From Ga0077555 sp963761475 (GTDB taxonomy: Bacteria > Pseudomonadota > Alphaproteobacteria > Rhizobiales > Hyphomicrobiaceae), in assembly GCA_963761475.1 (NCBI GenBank), contig CAVXGT010000013.1:320438-384437 (forward strand): a stretch of 64,000 bases of DNA, given 5' to 3'. Shown here in pieces: positions 43,578-52,289 of this stretch. The notes below the pieces were generated by a model, which was not told where the DNA came from, did no database searches, and worked only from the letters and a program-made list of their open reading frames with translations. The stretch's first letter is position 1, and each line of letters opens with the position of its first letter. A program made the position numbers and the translations under genes.

Positions 43578-44618
43578 ATGGGGTCGGTGACGAACGACGG
43601 CGCGGACGAGGCGTGCGGTAGCGCGGGGAGCGCCGTGCTGGCGGGGCCGGAGCCGATAGACGCCGCCGTAATGGCCGACCGCGTGCGCCGGCGATCGCGA
43701 CACGGGATGCTGTGGCCGGTGTTGGCGGCCATCGCCCTGCACGGAGCAGCCTTCGCCTACGTCATCACACCGGGCCCTGAGCCGATGGGGAGCGGCGGGC
43801 AAGAGCTCGACGCCATCAGCATCGAGGTGACGCTGGTGTCGTCATCGAAGGTGATGGGCTCAGCCGGGCGTGCCGGTTCGGCGGCGTCGCAGCCGAGCCG
43901 GGCCAGTCCCGGCGTGAGCGATCGCAAGGTCGCCGCGGAGGCGGATCGGATAGCCAAGGCGCCAGCGCCCACGCCGCCGACACCTGCAAAAGAACAGCCA
44001 CCAGAGGTTGCGCGGGATGCACAGGCCCGTGGCCTCGCGCCGGAGGTGCCGCCTGCGCCGGCAGTGCCGGTTGATGATGGCGCTGCCCACGCCGAGCCCC
44101 CTCACCTGCCGGCATTGGCCCTGATGGCGCTGCCAACGCTTGAGCCCACCAAGCTCGCAGCGGACCTCCTGCCGCCACCTCCACCGAGTGCCCGGCTACC
44201 TGCCTCGACGCTTGCGCCGGCAACAGCCACGGCAGAGCCAAGGGTTCAATCGACCACGCCAGCGACAACTCCAGCGCGCGCCGCGGCGGTGGCGGCTGCG
44301 GCCGTGGCACCGAGAACGGCGCGGGCGCCGTCGGCGGCCAGTGCCGGTCAGATCCAGGCCTTCAACAAGGGCGTGATGCGGGCGCTCGCCGTGACCCAAC
44401 CGGAGCGACCGGCGCGGGGCCTTCGCGGTACGGTCAAGGTGGCCTTCTCGATCGCCGTGAATGGCGGGCTGGCAGCACTCAGGGTTCAGCACTCGAGCGG
44501 TCATGGCCTGCTCGACGAGGCGGCGCTGACGGCCGTCAAGGAGGCCCGCTTTCCTGTACCGCCGCCCGGCATGGATGAGCGGCAGCGTGACTATGTGGTT
44601 CCCTACATCTTCCGGTGA
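43578..44618 (+). CDS. TonB family energy-transducer-like protein
   Basis: A 346-residue protein with a cytoplasmic N terminus of about 45 residues, one transmembrane segment (GMLWPVLAAIALHGAAFAYV) and a long Pro/Ala-rich periplasmic spacer. The C-terminal TonB domain, residues about 260-346, contains GTVKVAFSIAVNGGLAALRV, HGLLDEAALTAVKEARFPVP and a final YVVPYIFR. TonB proteins transmit proton-motive force to outer-membrane receptors. No exbB/exbD or receptor gene is adjacent. It directly follows yidD, an association seen in other alphaproteobacteria. Confidence 0.87.
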   Translation: MGSVTNDGADEACGSAGSAVLAGPEPIDAAVMADRVRRRSRHGMLWPVLAAIALHGAAFAYVITPGPEPMGSGGQELDAISIEVTLVSSSKVMGSAGRAGSAASQPSRASPGVSDRKVAAEADRIAKAPAPTPPTPAKEQPPEVARDAQARGLAPEVPPAPAVPVDDGAAHAEPPHLPALALMALPTLEPTKLAADLLPPPPPSARLPASTLAPATATAEPRVQSTTPATTPARAAAVAAAAVAPRTARAPSAASAGQIQAFNKGVMRALAVTQPERPARGLRGTVKVAFSIAVNGGLAALRVQHSSGHGLLDEAALTAVKEARFPVPPPGMDERQRDYVVPYIFR

Positions 44619-44768
44619 GGATGCCCGATTTATGACTGCCTATTTATTGGGCAACTCATATCATCGCAACGTTGATTGCCTGTTTTTTAGCCTCTTTTGT
44701 CGGGCGAGGCAAGCACCTGCATTTCCTAACTCGCTGAACTCTCAGACTCTTTAAGCTGCGGCCCGAAT

Positions 44769-44784
44769 TGGCACGCCACTTGTT
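44769..44784 (+). promoter_or_regulatory. Sigma-54 promoter of glnK-amtB
   Basis: TGGCACG-N4-TTGTT matches the RpoN -24/-12 consensus (TGGCACG-N4-TTGCA-like), with GT for GC at -12. It lies about 85 bp upstream of the glnK ATG. NtrC-dependent sigma-54 control of glnK-amtB is the norm in proteobacteria, so nitrogen-limitation control is likely. Confidence 0.75.
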
Positions 44785-44867
44785 TCTCAGACCCCGACCG
44801 GCAGCGCTTCAACGAGCCGAATTCGATGCCAGGGACGGCATCGGTGCTGCGGGAAAGGGGTCGAGAC

Positions 44868-45209
44868 ATGAAACTGATCAGCGCGATCATCAAGCCCTTC
44901 AAACTCGAAGAGGTGCGCACGGCACTCACCGATCTCGGTCTGCAAGGCATGACCGTCACCGAGGTCAAGGGCTATGGCCGGCAGAAGGGACACACGGAAA
45001 TCTATCGCGGCGCGGAATACGCCGTCGAGCTTCCTACCCAAGATCAAGATCGAGGTCGGTGGTCGGCGACGGCGAGGTCGACAAGGCCGTCGAGGCCATC
45101 GACACGGCCGCCAAGACCGGCCAGATCGGCGACGGCAAGATCTTCATCATTGCCGGTCGAGCACTCGGTGCGCATCCGCACCGGCGAGACCGATGACGAC
45201 GCACTTTGA
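44868..45209 (+). pseudogene. glnK: Nitrogen regulatory protein P-II (GlnK/GlnB), three one-base insertions
   Basis: PII signalling protein that binds 2-oxoglutarate, ATP and ADP and gates AmtB. The frame from 44868 is clean through MKLISAIIKPFKLEEVRTAL and the T-loop with the uridylylation site Tyr51 (HTEIYRGAEY). Three extra bases then break it: before AGC TTC at about 45027, before GTG GTC at about 45057, and in ATT GCC at about 45154. Together these restore the frame for VEHSVRIRTGETDDDAL. Removing three bases gives exactly 112 residues with canonical sequence (SFLPKIKIEV, VGDGEVDKAVEAIDTAA). This pattern suggests sequence error in a functional gene; otherwise it is a very young pseudogene. 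Confidence 0.85.
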
Positions 45210-45247
45210 TCCCATGACCAGCCAGGGATTTCGAACGAGGGAAGCTG

Positions 45248-46729
45248 ATGATGAACGAACGTTACAGGCGGATGGCCGCCGTGTGCGGCTGGCCGGGGCG
45301 CTGGCACTGCGGGGCGCTGGCGCTCGCCGGCGATGGCCGCGGGCCCCGTGCCCAACAAGGGCGACACGGCCTTCATGATGACGTCGACGGTGCTCGTGCT
45401 GCTGATGACGATACCCGGGTCTGGCGCTGTTCTACGGCGGCCTGGTGCGAACCAAGAACATGCTTTCCGTGCTCATGCAGGTGTTTGCTCATCGTGTCGA
45501 TGGTCTTGCGTCGTGTGGGTCGTCTACGGTTACAGCATGGCGTTCACCGGCGGCGGCAGCTCAACCAGTGGACGGGCGGCTTCGACAAGCTGTTCCTGCG
45601 TGGGGTGACGGCAGAATCGACCGCGGCGACGTTCTCGAACGGCGTCGTGATGTACGAATACGTCTTCATCTGCTTCCAGATGACGTTCGCCTGCATCACG
45701 CCGGCACTGATCGTCGGTGCGTTCGCCGAGCGGGTGCGCTTTGGCGCGCTGATGCTGTTCGTGCTGCTGTGGGTCACGCTGATCTATTTCCCGATGGCGC
45801 ACATGGTCTGGTACTGGGCGGGCCCGGATGCGGTGGCGGATGCTGCCAAGAAGGTGCTGGCCGCAACCACGCCTGAGGCCAAGAAGACTGCGGAAGCGGC
45901 ACTCGCCGCCGTGCAGGCGGATGCCGGCATGCTCTACCAGTGGGGCGCGCTCGACTTCGCGGGCGGCACGGTCGTGCACATCAACGCCGGCATCGCCGGT
46001 CTGGTCGGGGCCATGATCATTGGGCCACGTGTCGGCTTCAAGCGCGAACAGATGGCGCCCCACTCGATGACCTTCACCATGGTCGGCGCCGCACTGCTGT
46101 GGGTGGGCTGGTTCGGCTTCAACGCCGGCTCCAATCTCGAAGCCAACGGCACGGCAGCGCTTGCCATGATCAACACGTTCGTTGCGACGGCGGCGGCGGC
46201 GCTGGCATGGATGCTGGCGGAGTGGATGGAGAAGGGCAAGCCCTCGCTGCTGGGCCTCGTCTCAGGTGCCGTTGCCGGCCTCGTTGCCGTGACACCGGCT
46301 GCAGGCTTTGCCGGCCCGATGGGCTCGATCGTGCTCGGCCTGGTGGCGGGCGTGGTGTGCTTCCTCTTCTGCACCGGCATCAAGAATGCCGCAGGCTACG
46401 ACGACAGCCTCGACGTATTCGGCGTGCACTGCATCGGCGGCATCGTCGGCGCCATCGCGACGGGCATCCTGGTGTCGCCTGATCTCGGCGGCACGGGCCT
46501 CGTTGACTATGCGGCCAAGCCGGGCGAGGCAGCACCTGGTGCCTACGTCATGGCGACACAGGTGACGGCGCAGGCGAAGGCGGTGATCTTCACGCTGCTA
46601 CTGTCGGGTATCGGTTCGGCGATCCTTTACAAAGTGGTCGATGTGCTGGTCGGGCTGCGGCCGGACGAGCAGCACGAGCGCGAAGGCCTCGACATCACCC
46701 AGCATGGCGAGCGGGCCTACAACACCTGA
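45248..46729 (+). pseudogene. amtB: Ammonium transporter AmtB with about five indels in its first 320 bp
   Basis: Trimeric ammonium channel following glnK. The 3' three quarters are intact from LNQWTGGFDKLFLRGVTAES, through the pore region (HINAGIAGLVGAMIIGPRVG and VHCIGGIVGAIATGILVSPD with conserved pore histidines), to the C-terminal tail HEREGLDITQHGERAYNT that contacts GlnK. In the first 320 bp the expected protein is found in pieces across three frames: AAGPVPNKGDTAFMMTSTV, LALFYGGLVRTKNMLSVLMQ, then IVSM and CVVWVVYGYSMAFTGGG. That requires single-base insertions at about 45300-45330, 45415, 45490 and 45506 and a deletion at about 45557. The corrected length is about 491 residues. Confidence 0.85.
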
Positions 46730-46739
46730 TGGCTGGCCG

Positions 46740-46812
46740 CGCTGGCAGGAATGCCAGCGCCGGTTGGCTTGTGCGACAAGGGCAAGGGCGGGAGCAATGC
46801 AGGCTCCCGCCC
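46740..46812 (+). terminator. Two hairpins after amtB; second is a likely bidirectional terminator
   Basis: First hairpin at 46740-46759: CGCTGGCA/TGCCAGCG with a GGAA tetraloop. Second hairpin at 46786-46812: 10-bp perfect stem GGGCGGGAGC/GCTCCCGCCC with a 7-nt loop, followed by an AT-rich tail. It sits between convergent amtB and the EF-hand-containing gene and could serve both. Confidence 0.65.
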
Positions 46813-46849
46813 ATTCATTTCAATTCAAGCCAGGTCGCAGTCCGTCCCA

Positions 46850-48400
46850 TCAGTTGAACCAGATGGCAAAGGACCCGAGGTTGTGCTCCAAGGGGCGGGT
46901 CAGCGCGCGCCAGGTACGGCTGGTGACGATATCGCCATCTTCGAGGTAGGCCACCAGGGCGTGCCCTGTGACTACGCCCACAAGATCGATGCGCCGTGTG
47001 GTCTCCAGGTAGCGCTTCAGGTTGACGCCCTTGTTGAAGCGGGGATGAGGCAGCAGCTTCTCTCCCTTCAGAACCTCTTCTGCCAGCGCCGTCGTGGCAA
47101 GCCAGCTGTCGATCACCTCGTCGCTGAGTTGTGGCCTCAGGAATGGCGAGGCTTGGCGAGCATTCGGTAGCCACTCGCGATCGTCATCTGTCTCGGCACG
47201 CACGAGGCGCCAGGTCTGGCGATTGAGGGCCATCACCTCGAGCAGATGGAGGCGCACGTTCGCGAGGCGCTTGGGCTCGATCACTGGCCAGTTGATCGTG
47301 TGGACGGCCTGCGCGAGATCGAGGACGGTGGCGTATTCGGCACCGGGCAGGATGCCGGCCTTCTCGGACTGCAGGCGCCGCTTTTCCTGCTGCAACTCGT
47401 TGCGTTCGCGGTTGTAGCTGGCGTCGGACTGGTTGAGCGCTCGCATCTTGTCCCAGGCGGCGCGACGGGCGTCCTGGCCCTCCTTCCCCTTCGGCAAGCT
47501 TTTCAGTAGCTCATTGAGGGCCTTACGCTCTTCCTGGCTTGGCAACTCTCCCAGGTTGGCGAGCTTGAGTTCGACTTGCGCCAGCTCGGCGTCGATGACG
47601 TCCTGGGCTCGCGGGGCCTGCCTCTGGCGCTCGAGAGTTCGGCCGATCGCAGTTGCCGCATTGCCGTAGGCGTTATGTGCGGTGGCCTCGTAGGTGGTCT
47701 CGAAGTCGCAGGCGAGGAACAGGTTGACGGAGGCCATGAGCAGGTTGGCATACCCCCTCAACCACGACGCGTCGGCAGTATCGAAAGCGAATGTGGCGGT
47801 GTCGGTGCCACGACGGGAGGCAAGGAACCTCAGCAGGTACTCGTGCGGCGCTATACGGCCGTCGTGATCGAGGTCGAAGGCGATGCGGGCCGGCTCCAAC
47901 GTCACCTTCACCGGGCGCTCGCCAACGCGGGACAGCGCTTTTTCGGCGGCGGCGAGGTCGTCGGCGAACCTTGCCAGCACGGCGCGGAAGGCCTTGTAGG
48001 ACATCGGCGTCGCCGCGGGATTCGGGGGCAGCAGCACGGGGCCGCCGAGGAGCAAACCGAAACCGCCGAACATCGACAGGCCACGGTTGAGCCCCACCTG
48101 GCGGACAGGCTGCACCATGGCGTGGCGCCAGAGGCCCTCCTGCAGGGTGGCCAAAGCGCCAAGGAACCGCAGGCCGCCAATACCGAACAGGGCCTCGCCA
48201 TCAGTGGGATCGGTAGCGGCCATCGCCTCGAGGTTCTTGATGCCACCAGAGAAGTCGGCGGCGTAGGCGGCGCGCTGGATCTCGGTTACAGCCGATTCTC
48301 CGGCCCTGGCGGGCGCGACCTGAAACCAGGCAGCCACGGACAGGGCCAGCAAGGCCACGACCCACTCGAAGGGGAAGGGAACACGCATGCTTCTCGGCAT
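46850..48400 (-). CDS. Exported protein of unknown function with an EF-hand-like loop
   Basis: A 516-residue protein from ATG at 48400, chosen because GAGG lies about 10 bp upstream. A signal peptide is visible: EWVVALLALSVAAWFQVAPARAG. The 210-residue N-terminal part includes a tetratricopeptide-like helical stretch (NLEAMAATDPTDGEALFGIG). Near residue 185 is a textbook EF-hand loop DLDHDGRIAPHE (D1, D3, D5, G6, I8, E12). A charged, probably coiled-coil region lies at about 265-345, and a conserved C terminus contains TINWPVIEPKRLANVRLHLL. I do not recognise a characterised family. Likely periplasmic and possibly calcium-binding. Confidence 0.75.
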   Translation of the reverse strand: MPRSMRVPFPFEWVVALLALSVAAWFQVAPARAGESAVTEIQRAAYAADFSGGIKNLEAMAATDPTDGEALFGIGGLRFLGALATLQEGLWRHAMVQPVRQVGLNRGLSMFGGFGLLLGGPVLLPPNPAATPMSYKAFRAVLARFADDLAAAEKALSRVGERPVKVTLEPARIAFDLDHDGRIAPHEYLLRFLASRRGTDTATFAFDTADASWLRGYANLLMASVNLFLACDFETTYEATAHNAYGNAATAIGRTLERQRQAPRAQDVIDAELAQVELKLANLGELPSQEERKALNELLKSLPKGKEGQDARRAAWDKMRALNQSDASYNRERNELQQEKRRLQSEKAGILPGAEYATVLDLAQAVHTINWPVIEPKRLANVRLHLLEVMALNRQTWRLVRAETDDDREWLPNARQASPFLRPQLSDEVIDSWLATTALAEEVLKGEKLLPHPRFNKGVNLKRYLETTRRIDLVGVVTGHALVAYLEDGDIVTSRTWRALTRPLEHNLGSFAIWFN

Positions 48401-48478
48401 GGAACACCTCATACGCAGACGCCCGATCATGCTCCCCCAAGCATGAACAACTCGCAGAGAAAGATGGCTAGCGCGGGA

Positions 48479-49054
48479 TTAACGCCCGTCCGATCGGGCG
48501 TGGTGATGCTGGCCGACGACGACGGCGCTGGCCGGGCGCACATAGGCCAACAGCAGACGAAGATGGCGCTCGGCGAGCGCGATGCAGCCCTGGGTCGGGA
48601 GGTAGCCGTCACGGGCCAAGTGCATGAAGATGGCACTGCCGCCTCCGCGCACCCGCGGACACTGGTTGTGGTCGAGGATCACCAGCAGGTCGTAGAGATG
48701 ATCCTCGCGCCACAGGCGCTCGGCGCTGGCGGGATAGGGATGGTTGACGGGGCGGTTGTAGTTGCGGTCGGCCGGGGCATCGCACCAGCCGTCGGTAGGC
48801 CGGATCGGGGAGACGGCGAGACCGGTGACGGGTCGGCGCATGCGATCGGGCCGGTAGAGCACGTGCTTCAGGCGCCAGATGCCGGCCGGCGTCACGCCAT
48901 CGCCCTCACGCTTGCGGGGATCGATGCCGCCGAACCCGAGCGCGCAGGGGACGGCACATCCGCCCCACTCGAGCGTGCCGCGGGTCGCATGAGCGCTCTG
49001 CGCGCGCACCGAGAGCCAAGTTGCATATCGTCTGTTTGCGGCCTTCGCGTGCAT
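48479..49054 (-). CDS. L,D-transpeptidase family (YkuD-like) protein
   Basis: A 191-residue protein starting MHAKAANRRY at 49054. The YkuD-like core runs from GTLEWGGCAVPCALGFGGID through GDGVTPAGIWRL and LVILDHNQ to the active-site block IFMHLARDGYLPTQGCIALA, with His and the catalytic Cys in the H-x(n)-T-x-G-C-I/V arrangement. These enzymes form 3-3 peptidoglycan cross-links or attach lipoproteins. No clear signal peptide is seen, which is common for this short subgroup. It is divergent from the response-regulator gene. Confidence 0.85.
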   Translation of the reverse strand: MHAKAANRRYATWLSVRAQSAHATRGTLEWGGCAVPCALGFGGIDPRKREGDGVTPAGIWRLKHVLYRPDRMRRPVTGLAVSPIRPTDGWCDAPADRNYNRPVNHPYPASAERLWREDHLYDLLVILDHNQCPRVRGGGSAIFMHLARDGYLPTQGCIALAERHLRLLLAYVRPASAVVVGQHHHARSDGR

Positions 49055-49169
49055 CGTCCGACGACCCGCCTGTCTCTTGCTCTCACGCCGATCCCTCGGC
49101 AAGACTATTTCATCGCGCAAGCAGATGGTACAGTAGTGGAAAGAACGGAATCTGCCGGAGCCTTTATCC

Positions 49170-49857
49170 ATGAGCACCGCCCGCACCATCTTGCTGGTCG
49201 ATGACGACGAGGAGCTGCGCGACAGCCTGAAGGACCAGTTGGCGCTGCATGACGAATTCGAGATTCTCGACAGCCTCGACGGCTGGACAAGGAATTGACA
49301 TCGCGAAGAAGGAGCGCCTCGATCTGGTGCTCCTGGACGTCGGCTTGCCGGACATGGACGGGCGAGAAGCGTGCAAGATCATGCGCAAATCGGGCTTCAA
49401 GAGCCCGATCATCATGCTGACGGGCAATGCCGCCGATTCCGATGTGGTGCTGGGGCTCGATGCCGGCGCCAACGACTACGTGACGAAGCCCTTCAAGTTT
49501 GCGGTGCTGCTGGCCCGTATCCGCGCCCAGTTGCGCCAGCACGAGCAGAGCGAGGACGCCGTCTTCAATATCGGGCCCTACACGTTCAAGCCGGCCTCGA
49601 AGCTGCTGCTCGATGAGAAGGGCTCGAAGATCCGCCTGACCGAGAAGGAAACCTCGATTCTCAAATATCTCTATCGCTCGGGAGAAAAGGTGGTGACGCG
49701 CGACGTGCTGCTGCACGAGGTGTGGGGATACAATGCCGGAGTGACGACGCATACGCTCGAAACGCACATCTATCGCCTACGCCAGAAGATCGAGAAAGAC
49801 CCCTCCAACGCCGAGCTGCTGGTGACGGAGATGGGTGGCTACAAACTCATCCCTTGA
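49170..49857 (+). CDS. OmpR/PhoB-type response regulator, frame broken by one base near 49271
   Basis: Two-component transcription factor. From ATG at 49170 the receiver begins MSTARTILLVDDDEELRDSL with the acidic pair. At about 49271-49272 an extra base causes an early stop; in the corrected frame it continues FEIL(E)ASTAGQGIDIAKKERL, then LVLLDVGLPD with the phosphoacceptor Asp and DYVTKPFKF. The DNA-binding winged helix, residues about 130-228, contains RLTEKETSILKYLYRSGEKV and THTLETHIYRLRQKIEKDPS. The corrected protein is 228 residues. No histidine kinase is adjacent, so it is an orphan regulator in this window. Confidence 0.88.
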
Positions 49858-50064
49858 GAGCCGTAGACTGTGGGCGCGGCGGCCGCGCCACAGATGGGGC
49901 GCGCGCCCTCCTCTCCACTGACTATCCCCAGGGTTTTGCACATTCCTGCCTGCGAATCGCGGCATGAACAGGTTTGGAGTGCGTCCAGCGGACCGTCGTG
50001 TCCGCCTCTGGCGCGCGCTGGCTGCAGGTTGCGGCCGCGGACCCACGCAGCGGATCAAACGGGC

Positions 50065-50574
50065 ATGGCAGTCGACATCATCGCCGAACGCATCGTGGCC
50101 CTGGAGGCGTTCGCGGATCTCCCGGCGGAGACGATCGAACGGCTTGCACGGTCGGCCGACCGGATCATCTTTCGCGAAGGCCAGGCCTTGGCCGAGGCTG
50201 GTGTCGAACTCGACGGCGCGATCATCATCATTGGTGGCAATTGCGAGGTGCAGGCCGACACGAGCCGCGGCATCGAGGCCGAGGCGCTCGGAGCCGGCAC
50301 CATGGTCGGTGAAGTCGCGATGCTGACGGAGCATGCGCCAGCCGTGACGATCATTGCCGCCAGCAGTGTCAAAGCCGTTAAGATCACGCGTGAGACGATG
50401 CACGCAATGATGCTCGAGGACCCCGCGCTGGCACAACATTTCCAGTCGCGGCTGGCGTCACGGCTGTCGCGGATGATTCTCGATCTCAAGCTGATCGACG
50501 AGCGGCTGGCGCTGGCGTGCGCCCCGCCTCTGGAGGCCGACGAGACCTCTCAAGCCCAGTCCCACGCCGGCTGA
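50065..50574 (+). CDS. Cyclic nucleotide-binding domain protein (no DNA-binding domain)
   Basis: A 169-residue protein consisting of a Crp/Fnr-type cNMP-binding beta-barrel, residues about 18-135 (ADRIIFREGQALAEAGVELD, then GAGTMVGEVAMLTEHAPAVT). A helix and a short disordered tail follow. There is no helix-turn-helix, so it is a sensor or partner protein rather than a transcription factor. The phosphate-binding segment GEVAMLTEHAPAVT lacks the R-x-x-x-S/A-T-x form of cAMP sites in part, so the ligand is uncertain. An alternative upstream start at 49870 is unlikely. Confidence 0.78.
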   Translation: MAVDIIAERIVALEAFADLPAETIERLARSADRIIFREGQALAEAGVELDGAIIIIGGNCEVQADTSRGIEAEALGAGTMVGEVAMLTEHAPAVTIIAASSVKAVKITRETMHAMMLEDPALAQHFQSRLASRLSRMILDLKLIDERLALACAPPLEADETSQAQSHAG

Positions 50575-50599
50575 TGGTTGCCCCGGGCGGGGGCAGCCA
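50575..50599. terminator. Hairpin between convergent cNMP-binding gene and secB
   Basis: 10-bp stem TGGTTGCCCC/GGGGCAGCCA (one G-T pair) with a 5-nt loop, beginning right after the stop codon at 50574. Only a weak T-rich tail follows, so termination is likely but not certain. Confidence 0.45.
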
Positions 50600-50628
50600 T
50601 TGCCTCTGCGCCAGCGATTGTTGTCTGG

Positions 50629-51150
50629 TCAGGCCGTGGCTGGGGGTGGGGTGCCACCACCGGGCTGCTGGCCGCGCTTGCGCATATAGAGTGCGCCGAA
50701 ATCGACGGGATCGAGCAGCAATGGGGGGAAGCCGCCTTCGCGCGTGAGGTCGGAGACGAGACGGCGCAGGTAAGGAAAGAGCAGATGCGGGCCGTTAATG
50801 TGCAGCATCACCTCGACGGCCTGCGGGGGCGCCTTCTCGATCTGGAATAGGCCGCCGTAGAGCAGCTCCATCTCATAGATAATGCCGATCGTGGCCGACT
50901 CGGCCTTGGCCTTGAAGACCAGCGTGGTCTCATAGAGATCGGGACCGATCTGCTCAGGGCGGACATCGAGGTCGAGGGCCAGGTTGGGATTTTCCGGCGT
51001 GCCCGTCAGCATCTTGCGCAGGTTCGGGCTCTCGAACGACAGATCCTTGATGTACTGGCCGACGACGCGCACCTGCACCTGATCTTGGGGGGCTGCGCCG
51101 GGGGCGCCAGGGGTGCCCGTCGCACCGTTGGTATCGGCAGCATCCGTCAT
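50629..51150 (-). CDS. secB: Protein-export chaperone SecB
   Basis: Tetrameric cytoplasmic chaperone that keeps preproteins unfolded and hands them to SecA. The 173-residue protein from ATG at 51150 has the SecB core: VVGQYIKDLSFESPNLRKML, LDLDVRPEQIGPDLYETTLV, FKAKAESATIGIIYEMELLY and the SecA-contact region GPHLLFPYLRRLVSDLTREG with GFPPLLLDPVDFGALY. A Pro/Gly/Ala-rich C-terminal tail replaces the usual acidic end. A large inverted repeat lies just upstream. Confidence 0.96.
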   Translation of the reverse strand: MTDAADTNGATGTPGAPGAAPQDQVQVRVVGQYIKDLSFESPNLRKMLTGTPENPNLALDLDVRPEQIGPDLYETTLVFKAKAESATIGIIYEMELLYGGLFQIEKAPPQAVEVMLHINGPHLLFPYLRRLVSDLTREGGFPPLLLDPVDFGALYMRKRGQQPGGGTPPPATA

Positions 51151-51181
51151 GACCGGGCCATCTCCTCTGGCGTGTGTGGCG

Positions 51182-51234
51182 GTTTGGAAGTCCGCTTCAT
51201 GCTTTCCGCTGGATGACGAAGCGGACTTCCAAAC
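51182..51234. repeat. Perfect 17-bp inverted repeat upstream of secB
   Basis: Arms GTTTGGAAGTCCGCTTC (51182-51198) and GAAGCGGACTTCCAAAC (51218-51234) are exact complements with a 19-nt loop. The distance to the secB ATG is about 30 bp, so it would form a strong hairpin in the secB leader. No T-tract follows on either strand, so it is not a typical terminator. Confidence 0.9.
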
Positions 51235-51499
51235 ATGACGCCGCACCATGCTCTTGCCTGCTGGCGTGCCCCTGGACACCCAGGTGGCTTTCGATCCGGC
51301 TGGCTAACACGGGCACTTGCGCAGCGGCAAGGAAATTGCCCCTCGCCTGTGTATGATCTGCGGGATACGCCCCGGTCGGCGACTCGGTCGTGCTCACCCC
51401 AACTGACCGACGTTCACGAACCCAAATTATGGCAAGTCGGTCCGCTTTGCTGCTGGCGCATAGCTCATATGTTTTTTCGTAACGTCAATGACTGTATCC

Positions 51500-51528
51500 T
51501 TGACGATAGTAACTTCGGATACTATTTC
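51500..51528 (+). promoter_or_regulatory. Predicted promoter and operator of marR-emrA
   Basis: TTGACG (51500-51505), 17-bp spacer, TATTTC (51523-51528). An inverted repeat ATAGTA-N8-TACTAT (51506-51525) fills the spacer and touches the -10 box. This is where a MarR dimer would repress. The transcript leader would be about 145 nt. Confidence 0.5.
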
Positions 51529-51679
51529 TGTGAGTACATTGGGTTGGTGAGTTTGCGCGTGACAACGCGGGTTGCTTGCCCAGTGGCATCGATAAACCGA
51601 TGGGAAGCGTCCATGCGGGCGGTGCGGAATACCGGGTGGTGCTCCCTGGAGGCCAACCGGGCGAACCCTGAGAGGCTAG

Positions 51680-52258
51680 ATGTCAAATCGAACCGGCATA
51701 TCAGACGCAACCATGTCGGAGGCAGACCGCCATTTCGGCTGGCTTGCCACGGACGTGGCGCGCCTCATGCGGACGGTTTTCGACCGACGCGTCAAAGGGC
51801 TCGGCATCACACGACCGCAATGGCTGGCATTGACTCGCCTGAAACGCAAACCCGGCGCGAGCCAGTCCGAGCTGGCCGATATGATGGAGATCGAGCGGGC
51901 TCCGGCCGGCAAGATTGTCGACCGATTGCAGGAGCGTGGCTGGCTGGAGCGGCGACCCGATCCCGATGATCGACGGATCAACAGGATCTTCCTGACCGAG
52001 CTCGGCGAGCGAGTGCATGCCGCTATCTGGCCGATCGGGCAGTCGACCGTTTCGGAAGCGTTGTCGGATCTGACGTCCGACGAGGCTGATCTGCTGACCG
52101 AGTTGTTGATACGTGTGAAGACCCGACTGGCTGATATCGCGGAGGCTGACAACATGGGCGAAATCGCCTGGCCGGACGAGGTGTTCGAAGGTGAACGCGA
52201 GATTGTGGAGAGTCGAGGCGATTTGACCCATTCGCTGACGCTTTGCCAAGGCAACTGA
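51680..52258 (+). CDS. MarR family transcriptional regulator
   Basis: A 192-residue winged-helix repressor. The core runs from FGWLATDVARLMRTVFDRRV to the wing: ITRPQWLALTRLKRKPGASQ, ELADMMEIERAPAGKIVDRL and WLERRPDPDDRRINRIFLTE (the D-x-R-x-x-R wing is intact). It is slightly longer than usual at the C terminus. It lies 31 bp upstream of an EmrA-like adaptor gene and probably autoregulates the pair in response to phenolic or other toxic ligands. Confidence 0.92.
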   Translation: MSNRTGISDATMSEADRHFGWLATDVARLMRTVFDRRVKGLGITRPQWLALTRLKRKPGASQSELADMMEIERAPAGKIVDRLQERGWLERRPDPDDRRINRIFLTELGERVHAAIWPIGQSTVSEALSDLTSDEADLLTELLIRVKTRLADIAEADNMGEIAWPDEVFEGEREIVESRGDLTHSLTLCQGN

Positions 52259-52289
52259 ACAAAACTGAGCAAAACGAGACCTCACTGAA

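Larger units (their letters stand above)
51151..51679. other. Divergent intergenic region secB / marR
   Basis: 529 bp. It contains a perfect 17-bp inverted repeat (51182-51234) close to the secB start. An AT-rich stretch at 51460-51550 holds a predicted promoter with an embedded operator-like repeat for the marR-emrA genes. No protein gene is supported. Confidence 0.5.

Noticed and set aside
47576..49204. 542-codon plus-strand open frame
   Set aside because: Antisense to the EF-hand protein and the L,D-transpeptidase; composition is typical of a shadow frame.
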